Part shown: in pieces, positions 1 through 8,664 of the stretch
How the letters are laid out: every line of letters starts with the position of its first letter
How positions within the stretch are numbered: the first letter of the stretch is position 1
Assembly (NCBI GenBank): GCA_000318405.1
Contig: KB291794.1
Location: forward strand, 1 to 64,000
Direction of reading: 5' to 3'
DNA: 64,000 bases
Source: Brevundimonas diminuta 470-4
Lineage (GTDB): Bacteria > Pseudomonadota > Alphaproteobacteria > Caulobacterales > Caulobacteraceae
Notes under the pieces: generated by a model
Database searches by the model: none
What the model was told of the DNA's origin: nothing
Seen by the model: the letters and a program-made list of their open reading frames with translations, nothing else
Made by a program: the position numbers and the translations under genes

Positions 1-99
1 CGGCCGGTCTCCCCGACCTTCCGCGCCGGCACGGGTTCACAGCCTTCAGTGTTCGAGGCTTGTGTAGGTCGGGCGATCCCTGTTCCACTCATGACGCTC

Positions 100-297
100 C
101 TCGCGGGCGCGTCTAGGATCGTCCCACGGGCTGATCTGTCGGGAGTCACCTGGCGATCCTGCGCCTTCGAGCGCCCAGAGGGGACGTGTGCCCCGACGGA
201 TTGGCCGTGATCGACGCCCCGTGGGGAGTTTGCGCCTTCGAGCGCCAGAACAGGGCCGGCGAGGATTACGGCCGCCCGACCTGGAACGGAGAAGGTG
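100..297 (+). ncRNA. Possible non-coding left end / guide-RNA region of the IS110 element
   Basis: This non-coding stretch lies directly upstream of the IS110 transposase. It carries two exact copies of a 16-base repeat (TGCGCCTTCGAGCGCC) at 160-175 and 231-246. IS110-group elements are known to encode a structured bridge RNA in the non-coding end next to the transposase, and this is where it would be expected. I did not fold the sequence or find the element's ends, so the RNA itself is an inference. Confidence 0.2.
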
Positions 298-1545
298 ATG
301 ACAGATGGAATAGCAACTTACGTCGGCGTCGATTGGGCGTCCGTCACGCACTATGCCTTCGCCCTCGATCCCGAGGGCGGCAAGCTCGGGTACAAGGGCT
401 TCGTCCACAGCGGCGATGGCTTGGCCGAGCTTGTGGAGTGGATCAGGCGCACTGCGGCCGTCGAACCGGGCCGTGTGGCGATCGGCATCGAGGTTCCGCA
501 CGGACCGGTCGTGGAGAGCCTCATGGAGGCGGGCTTCCAAGTCTATGCCCTCAACCCCAAGCAACTCGACCGCTTCCGTGACCGGTTCACGGTCGCCGGC
601 GCCAAGGATGATCGGCGCGACGCCCTGGTGCTCGCGGACGCCCTGCGGACCGATCGGCAGGCTTACCGACTGCTGGAACCGATGCATCCGACCATCATCG
701 AACTGCGAGAATGGTCCAGGATGACCGAGGACCTCTCGGCCGAGCGCAATCGACTGGCCAATCGGTTCCGGCATCAGCTTTGGCGGTATTTTCCCCAGGT
801 CATCGATCTGGCCGAAGACTGGGCCAGCCTCTGGATTCTTGACCTGTGGGATCTGATCCCGACGCCGGCGCGGGCCAGGACCGTGAGGCCCGAGACCGTG
901 GCCAAGCTGCTCAAGCGCACCAAGGTCCGGCGCTGGACCGCGGACACCCTGTTGGAACAGTTGCGATCCACGCCGCTGATCGTCGCGCCCGGCGTTGCCG
1001 ACGCGTGCGTCGCCCATTGTCGCGTCATCCTCCAACGCTTGCGGCTGGTCATTGATCAGCTCCGCACGGCGTTGAAGCATCTGGATCGCCTGTCCGCGGC
1101 GGTCGCGGCCATCCCGTCGACCGATCCGACGCCCCCGCGCCACCATGATCCGGAGATTCTGCAGTCCATTCCCGGCGTCGGACCGATTGTCCTGGCCGCC
1201 CTGTTGTCGGAAGCGCACGACGCCGTGGTTCGGCGGGACGCCCAAGCCCTTCGTGGCCTGTCGGGCGTGGCGCCGGTGACCCGGCGCAGCGGCAAGCAGA
1301 CGCTGGTGATCATGCGCCAGTCGTGTCCGCGTCGGCTCCGGACAGCGGTCTACCATTGGGCGCGCGTGGCCGTGATGCGGGACTTCAATTGCCGCAACCG
1401 GTATGCGGCGCTCAGGAAGCGCGGCCATTCCCACGCCCGGGCGCTGAGGTCGATCGGCAGCCGCTTGATCGGCGTCGCCTGCGCCATGCTGTCGACGGGC
1501 GAACTGTTCGACGCCGCGCGTCAGCCTCAGCAAGCCTCGGCCTAG
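298..1545 (+). CDS. IS110-family transposase
   Basis: This is a DEDD-type recombinase of the IS110 family, which moves its element with the help of a guide RNA. The N-terminal RuvC-like domain shows the expected acidic residues: GVDWAS near residue 12, GIEVPHG, and the pair in GAKDDRRDALVLADAL. The C-terminal Transposase_20 domain has the helix-hairpin-like SIPGVGPIVLAALLSEA and a serine in VAPVTRRSGK, consistent with the catalytic serine. The 415 residues are full length for the family. The ATG at 298 is preferred over the adjacent GTG because GGAG sits at 288-291. No terminal inverted repeats are obvious, as expected for the family. The gene looks intact and is probably one cause of the rearrangements nearby. 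Confidence 0.93.
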   Translation: MTDGIATYVGVDWASVTHYAFALDPEGGKLGYKGFVHSGDGLAELVEWIRRTAAVEPGRVAIGIEVPHGPVVESLMEAGFQVYALNPKQLDRFRDRFTVAGAKDDRRDALVLADALRTDRQAYRLLEPMHPTIIELREWSRMTEDLSAERNRLANRFRHQLWRYFPQVIDLAEDWASLWILDLWDLIPTPARARTVRPETVAKLLKRTKVRRWTADTLLEQLRSTPLIVAPGVADACVAHCRVILQRLRLVIDQLRTALKHLDRLSAAVAAIPSTDPTPPRHHDPEILQSIPGVGPIVLAALLSEAHDAVVRRDAQALRGLSGVAPVTRRSGKQTLVIMRQSCPRRLRTAVYHWARVAVMRDFNCRNRYAALRKRGHSHARALRSIGSRLIGVACAMLSTGELFDAARQPQQASA

Positions 1546-1568
1546 ACTCTCGATGAGCATTCTTGTTT

Positions 1569-1589
1569 GGCCGGCCTTGCGGGCCGGCC
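1569..1589. repeat. Perfect 8-bp stem hairpin downstream of the IS110 transposase
   Basis: GGCCGGCC, a five-base loop (TTGCG) and GGCCGGCC form a perfect inverted repeat 23 bases after the transposase stop. There is no T-run on either side, so a simple Rho-independent terminator is unlikely. It may be a structural feature of the IS right end. Confidence 0.45.
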
Positions 1590-1964
1590 GTGCTTAGGGC
1601 TCCGCCCTCGGCGCACTTCGGCACGCCTTCCGCCCAGCTTCAGTCCCATGCGAGGGGCGTCGATCTCTCGGGATCGTCAGGCCCTGCAGCCGGGTCCCCG
1701 CGAAGGCGCACCTCCGTTTGCACACCCGCTGCTCGCCGCGAGGCAGGCGTCATGCGGCGCGCTTGCGCTCGCATGACAGCCCTGCCCGGAGGCGGATTGG
1801 TGAGAGCAGTGATCGGTATCGGCACCGGACATTTTCCACTTGAAAAAGGTGGGGAGTCCCCTCCGGCCGGTCCGCCCTGGCCCTTGCTACCCCGGTCTCG
1901 CCGACGGGCAGGGTTTCAGGCGCGCAGTTCGCGTGCCTGCAACCCATGCCCAAAGGAGGCAGAC
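1590..1964. other. Non-coding stretch upstream of parB
   Basis: I see no convincing gene here. A 7-bp inverted repeat (TCATGCG at 1750-1756, CGCATGA at 1770-1776) may be a regulatory or partition-type site for the ParB-like protein that follows. The segment ends in the strong ribosome binding site of parB. Confidence 0.4.
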
Positions 1965-3362
1965 ATGACTGCTCAATCCATCGAAACCGCCGCGACCGAG
2001 GCGAATGTGCCGGTGCACGGTGCGGAGGTGATCGTGCCGTTGAACCGGCTCAAGGCCTCGCCGAAGAATGCGAGGAAGACGCCGCACAGCCCGGCGACCA
2101 TCGAGGCCTTCGCCGCCTCCATCAAGGCCAAGGGGGTGTTGCAGCCGCCCGTGGTCGAGGTTGAGCGGGACGGCGAGGGCGTTCCGACCGGGAACTACCT
2201 CGTCACCATCGGTGAGGGGCGCCGTCAGGGGCTTCGCCTACTGGCCAAGCGCAAGGCGATCAAGCGGACCCATCCGGTTCGGGTCATCGTGGACGCCGAG
2301 AACGACGCTCATGAGATCAGTCTCGACGAGAACATGACCCGCGAGGCCATGCATCCCGCCGATCAGTTCGAGGCCTTCCAGCGGCTGGCCGTCGAAAAGG
2401 GCTACGGCCCCGAGGAGATCGGCGCCCGGTTCGGGGTGTCCGCCCATGTCGTGCGTCAGCGTCTCCGGCTCGGGTCAGCGGCGCCGGAGTTGATGGCGGC
2501 CTACCGGGCGGGGACGCTGGCGCTGGATCAGCTGACCGCCTTCTGCGTCAGCGAGGATCAGGACCGGCAGCGGCAGGTGCTGGAGCAGGTCGGTCCGCAT
2601 ACCCCGGCCTACGCCATCCGGCGCGCCATGACCGAGGCCAAGGTGAGCGTCGGCGACCGGCGCGTCCGCTTCGTCGGCGTCGAAACCTATGAGGCCGAAG
2701 GCGGCGGAATCCTCCGAGATTTGTTCACCGAGGACGGCGGCGGCTGGCTGGAGGACGTGGTCCTGCTGGATCGGCTGGTCGGTGAAAAGCTGGCCGGGCT
2801 GGCCGACGAGGCGCGCGAGCGGGAAGGCTGGAAGTGGGCGGAGCCCGCCCTGGACTATCCGGACGTCTCGGCCTTCGGACGGGTCTATCCGGTGGCCGTC
2901 GAACGGTCGGAGGCGGACGCCGCCGAGATCACGGCCCTGTCGGAGGAGTATGACCGGATCGTCTCCGAGGCGGGCGCGGAGGGGCTCCCTGCGCGCCGCC
3001 CGAACTTTGGTCTGCCGATCGCCATCGAGGCCGCGGCAGGCGTGGCCCGAAGCAAAGGAGAGACTCACATGGCCACCATCGGCACCTTCACCGCTCAAGG
3101 CGACGGCTACACCGGTTCGATCAAGACCCTCCCCCTCAACGTCAAGGCGGCGGTCCTGCGGCCCAACGAGAAGAGCGACGACAAGGCCCCCGACTTCCGG
3201 ATCTTCGCCGGCCAGACGGAGTTCGGCGCCGCCTGGAAAAAGACGAGCCAGCAGAACCGCGACTACCTCTCGGTCAAGCTCGACGATCCCAGCTTCCCGG
3301 CGCCGATCTACGCCTCCCTGGTGGAGGTCGAAGGCGGACACAGCCTGATCTGGTCCCGCTGA
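1965..3362 (+). CDS. ParB/Spo0J-like protein, C-terminally truncated and fused in frame to DUF736
   Basis: Residues 20-130 form a ParB/Srx-type domain with GEGRR at 83-87 and ENMTRE at 122-127. A KorB-type helix-turn-helix follows at about 149-168 ([20 protein letters not shown]). Plasmid and ICE ParB proteins of this kind help segregation or regulate the element. The start at 1965 has AAAGGAGG seven bases upstream. ParB homology runs to about residue 340 and then stops. The frame crosses what should be intergenic sequence, including a ribosome binding site, and continues without a stop through a whole DUF736 protein. Homologues I know are longer in ParB and have DUF736 as a separate gene, so an in-frame deletion of the parB 3' end is the likely cause. 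Whether the 465-residue fusion is stable is unknown. Confidence 0.75.
   Translation: MTAQSIETAATEANVPVHGAEVIVPLNRLKASPKNARKTPHSPATIEAFAASIKAKGVLQPPVVEVERDGEGVPTGNYLVTIGEGRRQGLRLLAKRKAIKRTHPVRVIVDAENDAHEISLDENMTREAMHPADQFEAFQRLAVEKGYGPEEIGARFGVSAHVVRQRLRLGSAAPELMAAYRAGTLALDQLTAFCVSEDQDRQRQVLEQVGPHTPAYAIRRAMTEAKVSVGDRRVRFVGVETYEAEGGGILRDLFTEDGGGWLEDVVLLDRLVGEKLAGLADEAREREGWKWAEPALDYPDVSAFGRVYPVAVERSEADAAEITALSEEYDRIVSEAGAEGLPARRPNFGLPIAIEAAAGVARSKGETHMATIGTFTAQGDGYTGSIKTLPLNVKAAVLRPNEKSDDKAPDFRIFAGQTEFGAAWKKTSQQNRDYLSVKLDDPSFPAPIYASLVEVEGGHSLIWSR
3069..3362 (+). CDS. DUF736 family protein
   Basis: This 97-residue protein starts MATIGTFT and contains the family's typical region [18 protein letters not shown], ending in [16 protein letters not shown]736 proteins are small, of unknown function, and almost always sit among conjugation and partition genes of alphaproteobacterial mobile elements. 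Its own ribosome binding site (AAAGGAG at 3054-3060) lies just upstream, so it can be translated independently even though the ParB frame also runs into it. A GC-rich hairpin follows the stop. Confidence 0.85.
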   Translation: MATIGTFTAQGDGYTGSIKTLPLNVKAAVLRPNEKSDDKAPDFRIFAGQTEFGAAWKKTSQQNRDYLSVKLDDPSFPAPIYASLVEVEGGHSLIWSR

Positions 3363-3372
3363 CCCAAGAGCC

Positions 3373-3399
3373 GCGGCGGCGCGGAGACCGCGCCGCCGC
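3373..3399 (+). terminator. Hairpin terminator after DUF736
   Basis: An 11-bp perfect stem (GCGGCGGCGCG and CGCGCCGCCGC) with a GAGAC loop is followed by a pyrimidine-rich TCCTTCTTCC tract. The position just after the parB-DUF736 unit suits a terminator, although the T-run is interrupted. Confidence 0.6.
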
Positions 3400-3434
3400 T
3401 CCTTCTTCCAACAATCCGTTTCGAGGAGGCCGCC

Positions 3435-4325
3435 ATGAAGCGCCCCGCCGATCCCGCACGCCCGGACATCCACGCCCGGATCACCCAACAGATCATCAGT
3501 CAGCTCGAAGCCGGGGTCCGCCCCTGGACCCAGCCCTGGAAGACCAAGACCTCCGTCAGCCGCCCCCTGCGCCATGACGGCACGCCCTACAACGGCATCA
3601 ATGTCGTCCTGCTCTGGGGCGAGGCGGCAAGCCGCGGCTTCAGCCGGTCGACCTGGATGACCTTCCGCCAGGCGCTGGCCCTCGGCGCCCACGTCCGCAA
3701 GGGCGAGCGCGGAGCAACGGTCGTCTACGCCAACCAGATCGTCCGCGACGAGACCGACGACACGGGAGCGGATGTCCAGCAGCGCATCCCCTTCCTGAAG
3801 GCCTACACGGTTTTCAACGTCGACCAGATCGAAGGCCTGCCCGATCGCTACGACGAGCCCGAGACGATCGAGATCAATCCGGACGAGCGGATCGCCCGCA
3901 TCGACGCCTTCTTCGAGCACTGCGGCGCCGAGGTTCGCCACGGCGGAGGCAGCGCCTACTACGCGCCGGGTCCGGACCATGTGCAGATGCCGCCGTTCGA
4001 ATGCTTCGAGACGGCGGACGCCTACTACAGCACTCTCGGTCACGAGATGACCCACTGGACCCGGCACCCGACCCGTCTTGATCGGGACTTCGGCCGCCAA
4101 CGCTTCGGGGATGCTGGCTATGCGCGCGAGGAACTCGTCGCCGAACTGGGCGCGGCCTTCCTTTGCGCCGACCTTGGGTTGGCGCATGAATCTCGGGAGG
4201 ACCACGCGGCCTATATGGGGTCGTGGCTCAAGGTGCTTCGCGACGACAAGCGGTTCATCGTTTCGGCCGCGGCCCACGCTCAGAGAGCGGTCGCCTGGCT
4301 GCAGGCCCTGCAGCCTTCGCCCTGA
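3435..4325 (+). CDS. ArdC-like antirestriction protein with zincin metallopeptidase domain
   Basis: The N-terminal part (about 1-130) is an ArdC/DUF1738 ssDNA-binding domain, starting IHARITQQIISQLEAGVRPW and containing TPYNGINVVLLW. The C-terminal part is a zincin-like metallopeptidase with the zinc motif HEMTHW at 203-208 and a downstream EELVAELGAAFL. ArdC proteins bind single-stranded DNA and protect incoming plasmid DNA from host restriction during conjugation. The 296 residues are normal for the family. GAGGAGG lies about seven bases upstream of the ATG. The gene belongs to the mobile-element backbone with DUF736, MobC and the relaxase. Confidence 0.88.
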   Translation: MKRPADPARPDIHARITQQIISQLEAGVRPWTQPWKTKTSVSRPLRHDGTPYNGINVVLLWGEAASRGFSRSTWMTFRQALALGAHVRKGERGATVVYANQIVRDETDDTGADVQQRIPFLKAYTVFNVDQIEGLPDRYDEPETIEINPDERIARIDAFFEHCGAEVRHGGGSAYYAPGPDHVQMPPFECFETADAYYSTLGHEMTHWTRHPTRLDRDFGRQRFGDAGYAREELVAELGAAFLCADLGLAHESREDHAAYMGSWLKVLRDDKRFIVSAAAHAQRAVAWLQALQPSP

Positions 4326-4362
4326 GGGCCTCGGTCAGCATGGCGTCGTTGAGCGGCATGCC

Positions 4363-6009
4363 TTAGGAGGGCGCCGTCTCGCCCTGGGTGTTCACGTCCG
4401 GCGGCGCGATCAGGGCCTTCGTCAGGGCGTCGATCGCCCCAACGACGCTCTCGAGCATGACGCGGCCCTGGACCGTCGCGGGCGTCGCCGCGTCGATGGA
4501 CAGACGCTCCAGCGCCGAACTCACGTCTGAGCCGAGGTGCGCGTCGGCCAGACGAAGGTCGTAGAGGCCGAACAGAGGACCCATAAGCGCTCTAGCCTGC
4601 GGTTCGCCGACACGGCTCGCGGCGAGGCCTTCGAGCGCTTTCAGAGCTTTGACATCGCCCAGTACCTGGCCCCGTGAGACGGCGGCATTGCGAACGGCGG
4701 TCACGTCCACCCGCTCGATGAACACCCGCGTGAGATCCTTGGCCAGCGCCAGGAGGCCGTCCGGTTCGGCAGCCCGGAACCGATGCGATCGCGTCAGGAG
4801 GGTTTCGACCGATGCATGTGGTCGCAGGAGAGGCGGCCCGAAGGCTTCCCGGAACGTATCGTCGAGGGACCGTATGACGGCGGGCAAGGCGTGTTCGGGG
4901 GCGATGGTGTCGGCGGGGTCCACCATCATCTGCGCTTGGAAGAGTTCCGCCGAGACTGGACCATCGACGGCGACGCTGTGGGCGGCCCAGATGCGTTGCT
5001 CCCAAGTCTGGAGGCGACCGACGTCCTTGGCGAAGACATTGATCAGCCCCTTGGCGTTGACGCCGAAATGCAGCGGGGCCTCGGCAGCGCCGAGCACGCC
5101 CGTCTCGGCGCTGGCCCAGCGCAGCCTGCTGCCGCGGTGGCGCAGCAGATGGCTGGCCAGACTCGGCTCGAAATACAGCCAGTCGATACCTCGCTGCAGC
5201 CGGTCAGGCGGCACGCGGTCGCCTCGCGGGCCGGACGCGAAAGCGATGGGATGGGGGTCAGGATCGCCGCGGACGCGCGGGCTGAAGTCTCCGGGCTCGA
5301 ACCATTCGGTCCGCCAGAGGGCGCCGGCGACCCGGGACCCCTCGCCGGGCACACCTAGGTTGCGCTGAGTCGCGATCCGGCCTTCGTGCGTGTCGCGGCC
5401 CTTCTCCAGAGCGAAGCCTTCTTCAGGCCAGGAGAAGGTCGGGGCCGACGGCGTCACCACGATCCGCTCATGGTAGCTGGAGAGGTAGAGTTTCATGCTA
5501 CGGGCTGCGAGGTAGTCGGCCAGAAACTCGGCCCGGATTTCAAGGCGAACCGGACGGTCATCCTCTCTGATCAGGCGGATGACCTCGACCCATCCTTCTT
5601 CCGGCCGGAACCAGGTGTCTCCGTCTCGGGACAGACGGAGGGCCAGCACCACGTCCGGATGAAGGTGCCAGACCCCGTCGGCCGCGCCCTCCAGGTCCTG
5701 GTCGATGACCAAGTTAATCCCGAGCGGCTCCTCGAACCGGTTGTCCTGGTAGATGTCGGCTGGATGATAGCCGTCGGTCCAGACGTGAGCCCTGTGCGGC
5801 TGCAGGTTGAGATCGCTCCAATCCAGACGGCCGGCATTCTCGGTTTGACCTGCATAGACAGCCAGCGTGGCCACGCCCGTAAAAAGGCTCGCGGAGATCA
5901 GATCCGCCGGCGTGTCGAGATCGACGTCGCTGTTCTCACGCAAGGGGATCCAGGTCCGACTCGCGCTGGCCGGGACATCGGCCATCTCGAAATAGGTCTG
6001 GTTCAGCAT
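4363..6009 (-). CDS. Unrecognised 548-residue protein with C-terminal HEPN-like motif
   Basis: I do not recognise this family. The first 350 residues look beta-rich and aromatic (for example GRLDWSDLNLQPHRAHVW and GVWHLHPDVVLALRLSR). The last 200 are mostly helical and contain YDLRLADAHLG, an R-x4-H arrangement (R486 to H491) like that of HEPN ribonucleases and related toxins. No signal peptide or membrane segment is seen. The ATG at 6009 follows the stop of the upstream gene by one base, and its ribosome binding site (GGAG) lies inside that gene, so the two are translationally coupled. The pair runs against the surrounding mobilisation genes and looks like cargo. Defence or toxin function is an inference from the motif and location only. 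Confidence 0.7.
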   Translation of the reverse strand: MLNQTYFEMADVPASASRTWIPLRENSDVDLDTPADLISASLFTGVATLAVYAGQTENAGRLDWSDLNLQPHRAHVWTDGYHPADIYQDNRFEEPLGINLVIDQDLEGAADGVWHLHPDVVLALRLSRDGDTWFRPEEGWVEVIRLIREDDRPVRLEIRAEFLADYLAARSMKLYLSSYHERIVVTPSAPTFSWPEEGFALEKGRDTHEGRIATQRNLGVPGEGSRVAGALWRTEWFEPGDFSPRVRGDPDPHPIAFASGPRGDRVPPDRLQRGIDWLYFEPSLASHLLRHRGSRLRWASAETGVLGAAEAPLHFGVNAKGLINVFAKDVGRLQTWEQRIWAAHSVAVDGPVSAELFQAQMMVDPADTIAPEHALPAVIRSLDDTFREAFGPPLLRPHASVETLLTRSHRFRAAEPDGLLALAKDLTRVFIERVDVTAVRNAAVSRGQVLGDVKALKALEGLAASRVGEPQARALMGPLFGLYDLRLADAHLGSDVSSALERLSIDAATPATVQGRVMLESVVGAIDALTKALIAPPDVNTQGETAPS

Positions 6010-6010
6010 G

Positions 6011-6829
6011 TCAATTCTCCGCCCCTCGCGCCTGCCTCGTCTCGAACGCCGTGATGGCCTTTGTCTGCTCGGTAATGAGAGCCTGAAAGGCTTCGAACGC
6101 AGCGTAGCAATGGCTGCACTCCACATCGAGCAGGTCCGCGACCTTGTTCAGATCGAGGGCAGGCGTGCCGCCGATCCCGTACTCGACCCTGCCGGTTTCG
6201 GCGTCGGTGCGCCGCGTGACCGTATTGCTCAGTCCCAGGAGGAGGCGGGGCGAGAAGCGATGATTGTAGGCGTTGCGGAAGTCGTGCGTCTGGACCTTGA
6301 ACCGGCTGCCTGCGATCGGTTCGACCTTGAGCTTGAACCGCCGGTAGGTCCTCCAGCCTTTGCCGAACGGTTCGACATCGTTGAGATATAGGTTCTTCGT
6401 CGGAAACTCGTCTTTCCAGTTCCTCAGGTCCTTGGACATGTTCGCTTGGTGGGACAGGTTGGCGGCCGCAACCGCAAACCTGGATTTGATCGCGTAGGGC
6501 GCGGACAACGCCGCGATGCCGAGGATGCCGATGAACTCGTGCGCGACCTCCATCTTGGCGTCGTCGCCCATGGGCTCGACGACCGCGGCCCAGGCGCGCA
6601 ATCGGCTCACGTGGTGGGTAAGGTCATTGATGATGTTCGCCAGATCCGTGGCGTAGTCCTCAAGCATGCTGGAGTAGACCATCCACATGCCGCTGATGGG
6701 GTTGGGCAGCGTCCACCAGCGATAGGGCATGAAGCGCTTTTCGACATCTGAAGCGTCCAGCGCGGAACGGTAGTCGGCATAGACCGCAGCGAGACGGGCG
6801 GACCTCTCGAGGCTAAAATCGTCGGCCAT
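6011..6829 (-). CDS. Unrecognised helical protein with HEPN-like RxxxxH motif
   Basis: This is a 272-residue, mostly alpha-helical protein. HDFRNAYNHRFSP carries R185-N-A-Y-N-H190, which fits the HEPN ribonuclease signature of Arg, a polar residue, three residues and His. HEPN proteins cut RNA in toxin-antitoxin and abortive-infection systems. The start at 6829 is chosen for GGGAGG five bases upstream. A longer reading adds 20 residues without a good ribosome binding site. It is the first gene of a two-gene operon with the 548-residue protein. It may be a toxin, or a structural HEPN relative without activity. No known family name is claimed. Confidence 0.7.
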   Translation of the reverse strand: MADDFSLERSARLAAVYADYRSALDASDVEKRFMPYRWWTLPNPISGMWMVYSSMLEDYATDLANIINDLTHHVSRLRAWAAVVEPMGDDAKMEVAHEFIGILGIAALSAPYAIKSRFAVAAANLSHQANMSKDLRNWKDEFPTKNLYLNDVEPFGKGWRTYRRFKLKVEPIAGSRFKVQTHDFRNAYNHRFSPRLLLGLSNTVTRRTDAETGRVEYGIGGTPALDLNKVADLLDVECSHCYAAFEAFQALITEQTKAITAFETRQARGAEN

Positions 6830-7126
6830 CAAGACCTCCCGTTCCGGCGCTGTCGTCAATCGACAGTGCCACCAATTAACCGTGGCCAAGCGGCGGCTGA
6901 TCAGCGCGCGTCACGAGACTAGAGGCGATCGTTCGATCTTCACAACGCATCGTCAGTCGACGACGCGCCGCCCTTGGCTGGGGCGCCCTTCAGGGCGGCG
7001 GGCGAGCGGCCGGCTTCGGTCGCCGAGGGGAGGGCGGTCAGCACCGAAGGTCTACGGGGCGAAGGTGGTGACGGTCTAGGGCAGGATAGGCTTTGCGCCG
7101 GCATTGTCAGACACATCACCTCGCCC
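6830..7126. other. Divergent intergenic region; candidate promoters and oriT
   Basis: This region separates the minus-strand HEPN-like pair from mobC and the relaxase, so it should hold promoters in both directions. In mobilisable elements the transfer origin often lies beside mobC. An inverted repeat (CGCCGCCC at 6966-6973, GGGCGGCG at 6993-7000) is the clearest structure. No nic consensus was recognised. Confidence 0.3.
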
Positions 7127-7645
7127 ATGGACCGCCTCACCGTACGCCTCCCGCCTGATCTGATCCGACGGTTCGATGCCGCGGCGGCCGGGCGGGGCGG
7201 TCGGTCGCGTCTCCTGCGCAGTCTCATCGAGGCCGCTGCACAGGCCGCCATTCCAGAGGTCGCCGCACCGTCCGTGGATCGGCTCGACGCCAAACTGTCT
7301 CTCCGTCTGACCTCTGACGACATGGCGCTGCTGGAGCTCGAGGCGGCTCGCACGGGCCTCTCCCGCACCCAATGGACTGTCGCCTTAATTCGACGGCGCC
7401 TCCATGGGCGGCCTCAGCTTTCGCCGTCCGAAGCCATCGCCTTCATAGGTATTCAGCGGGAACTGCGGCGCATCGGCGTCAACGTGAACCAGATCGCCAG
7501 GGCGATGAACACCGCCGTCCTCGAGGGCAAGGTGCTCGATCTGGAGGTCGCTCAACTCGCCGATTTCGCCGTCGAGATCCGCGCCCATCTCGGCGGGGTC
7601 CACGACGCCTTCAAGGGCAACCTCCACTACTGGTCGGACCGCTGA
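7127..7645 (+). CDS. MobC-like mobilisation / relaxosome accessory protein
   Basis: The protein has 172 residues. The N-terminus looks like a ribbon-helix-helix segment (MDRLTVRLPPDLIRRFDAAA), followed by a second similar strand-helix unit (KLSLRLTSDDMALLELEAAR) and the MobC-type core IGIQRELRRIGVNVNQIARAMN. MobC proteins bind at oriT and help the relaxase open the DNA. The stop overlaps the relaxase start by one base (TGATG), the normal arrangement for a relaxosome pair. The start at 7127 begins the conserved region. An in-frame start further upstream is possible, and no strong ribosome binding site is visible for either. Confidence 0.82.
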   Translation: MDRLTVRLPPDLIRRFDAAAAGRGGRSRLLRSLIEAAAQAAIPEVAAPSVDRLDAKLSLRLTSDDMALLELEAARTGLSRTQWTVALIRRRLHGRPQLSPSEAIAFIGIQRELRRIGVNVNQIARAMNTAVLEGKVLDLEVAQLADFAVEIRAHLGGVHDAFKGNLHYWSDR

Positions 7646-8664
7646 TGGCGGACTTCGTCCAGGTTCGGGGGTTCGAGGAAACAGTGCGCCCACCGGTCCG
7701 GCAAAAGCGCGCCCGCCTGACCGATCCTCCAGGGCAGATCGCACGGTCCCGCCCCGACATGACCCCCCGCGCGCGGCTCGATCGGATCGCCCGACGCGTG
7801 CCGGAGGTGATGGTCAAGATCACGGGGCGGACCCGCGACGGCGGTCACCTCCAAAACCATCTCGCCTATATCGGACGGAACGGAAAACTTCCGCTTGAGG
7901 GGCCGGACGGCGAGCGGATTCAGTCCCGGGCCGAGGTCGGGAGGCTCGTCGGAGATTGGATGGCGGAGGTCGAGGCGGATCCACGTCGTCGCAAGGATAG
8001 CGCGGTCAGCCTGTCCATTGTGCTCAGCATGCCGCCAGGGACGGACCCGTTCCGCATGCACGATGCGTCGCGGGCCTTTGCCGGCCAGACGTTCGGCGAC
8101 AGCCATCCCTATGTCTTCGCCTTCCACACCGATGAACGGCATCCCCATGTCCATCTGACGGTTCGGACCCTTGGCCACGACGGACACAAGCTCAACCCGC
8201 GCAAGGCGGATCTTGAGCAGTGGCGGCAGGCCTTTGCGGCCGCTCTGCGGGATCGCGGGGTTGAGGCTGAGGCGACGCCGAGGCGGACTCGAGGCGTGGT
8301 GCGCAAGGCGGAGCAGGGGGGTCTCCGAAGAATTCGGTCTCGCTTCAGCCAGGGCCAGTGCGAACCACCCAATATCGACGTGGCGGCCGTGCGGGAGGCG
8401 CTCGACAAAGCGAGAAAGACGCCGTGGGTCGAGGCGGGTCGCGCGCGACAAGCGGACGTCCGCCGCTATTTTACGGCCCAGGCTGTGGCTTTGTCCCGTT
8501 CGGACCGAGGCGAGGATCGGGAATTGGGTGCGGCGCTCGCGGCGTTCGTGAAAGACATGCCGTCGGTTCGGACTCGCGGCGAGGAGATTTTGGCGAGGAT
8601 CGACCGTAGTCGGCGGCTTGAGGAGGACGGCAAGCGGCTCGGTGAACGATCGAGGCAGCGCTGA
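7645..8664 (+). CDS. Relaxase / mobilisation nuclease (VirD2-like)
   Basis: This protein nicks oriT and leads the transferred strand. The histidine triad is clear in FHTDERHPHVHLTVR (H161, H166, H168, H170). A plausible nucleophile is Tyr75 in NHLAYIGRNG. At 339 residues it is a short relaxase, and a matching large-protein-associated (LPD7) module is encoded separately at 17440-18060 beside traG. The start overlaps the mobC stop by one base. The region between this gene and its normal partner genes is occupied by the defence operon at 8.9-17.2 kb, suggesting that the operon inserted as cargo. Confidence 0.85.
   Translation: MADFVQVRGFEETVRPPVRQKRARLTDPPGQIARSRPDMTPRARLDRIARRVPEVMVKITGRTRDGGHLQNHLAYIGRNGKLPLEGPDGERIQSRAEVGRLVGDWMAEVEADPRRRKDSAVSLSIVLSMPPGTDPFRMHDASRAFAGQTFGDSHPYVFAFHTDERHPHVHLTVRTLGHDGHKLNPRKADLEQWRQAFAAALRDRGVEAEATPRRTRGVVRKAEQGGLRRIRSRFSQGQCEPPNIDVAAVREALDKARKTPWVEAGRARQADVRRYFTAQAVALSRSDRGEDRELGAALAAFVKDMPSVRTRGEEILARIDRSRRLEEDGKRLGERSRQR

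Noticed and set aside
46-1560. Long open minus-strand reading of about 500 codons opposite the IS110 transposase
   Set aside because: It is the antisense of a clear transposase, with a low-complexity Arg/Gly/Pro-rich product. Long antisense readings are expected in this high-GC DNA.
1569-1589. Rho-independent terminator after the IS110 transposase
   Set aside because: The stem is perfect, but no T-run follows on either strand, so it is listed as a structural repeat only.
2475-4277. Open minus-strand reading of 600 codons across parB-DUF736 and ardC
   Set aside because: Antisense to well-supported genes and without domain-like segments.
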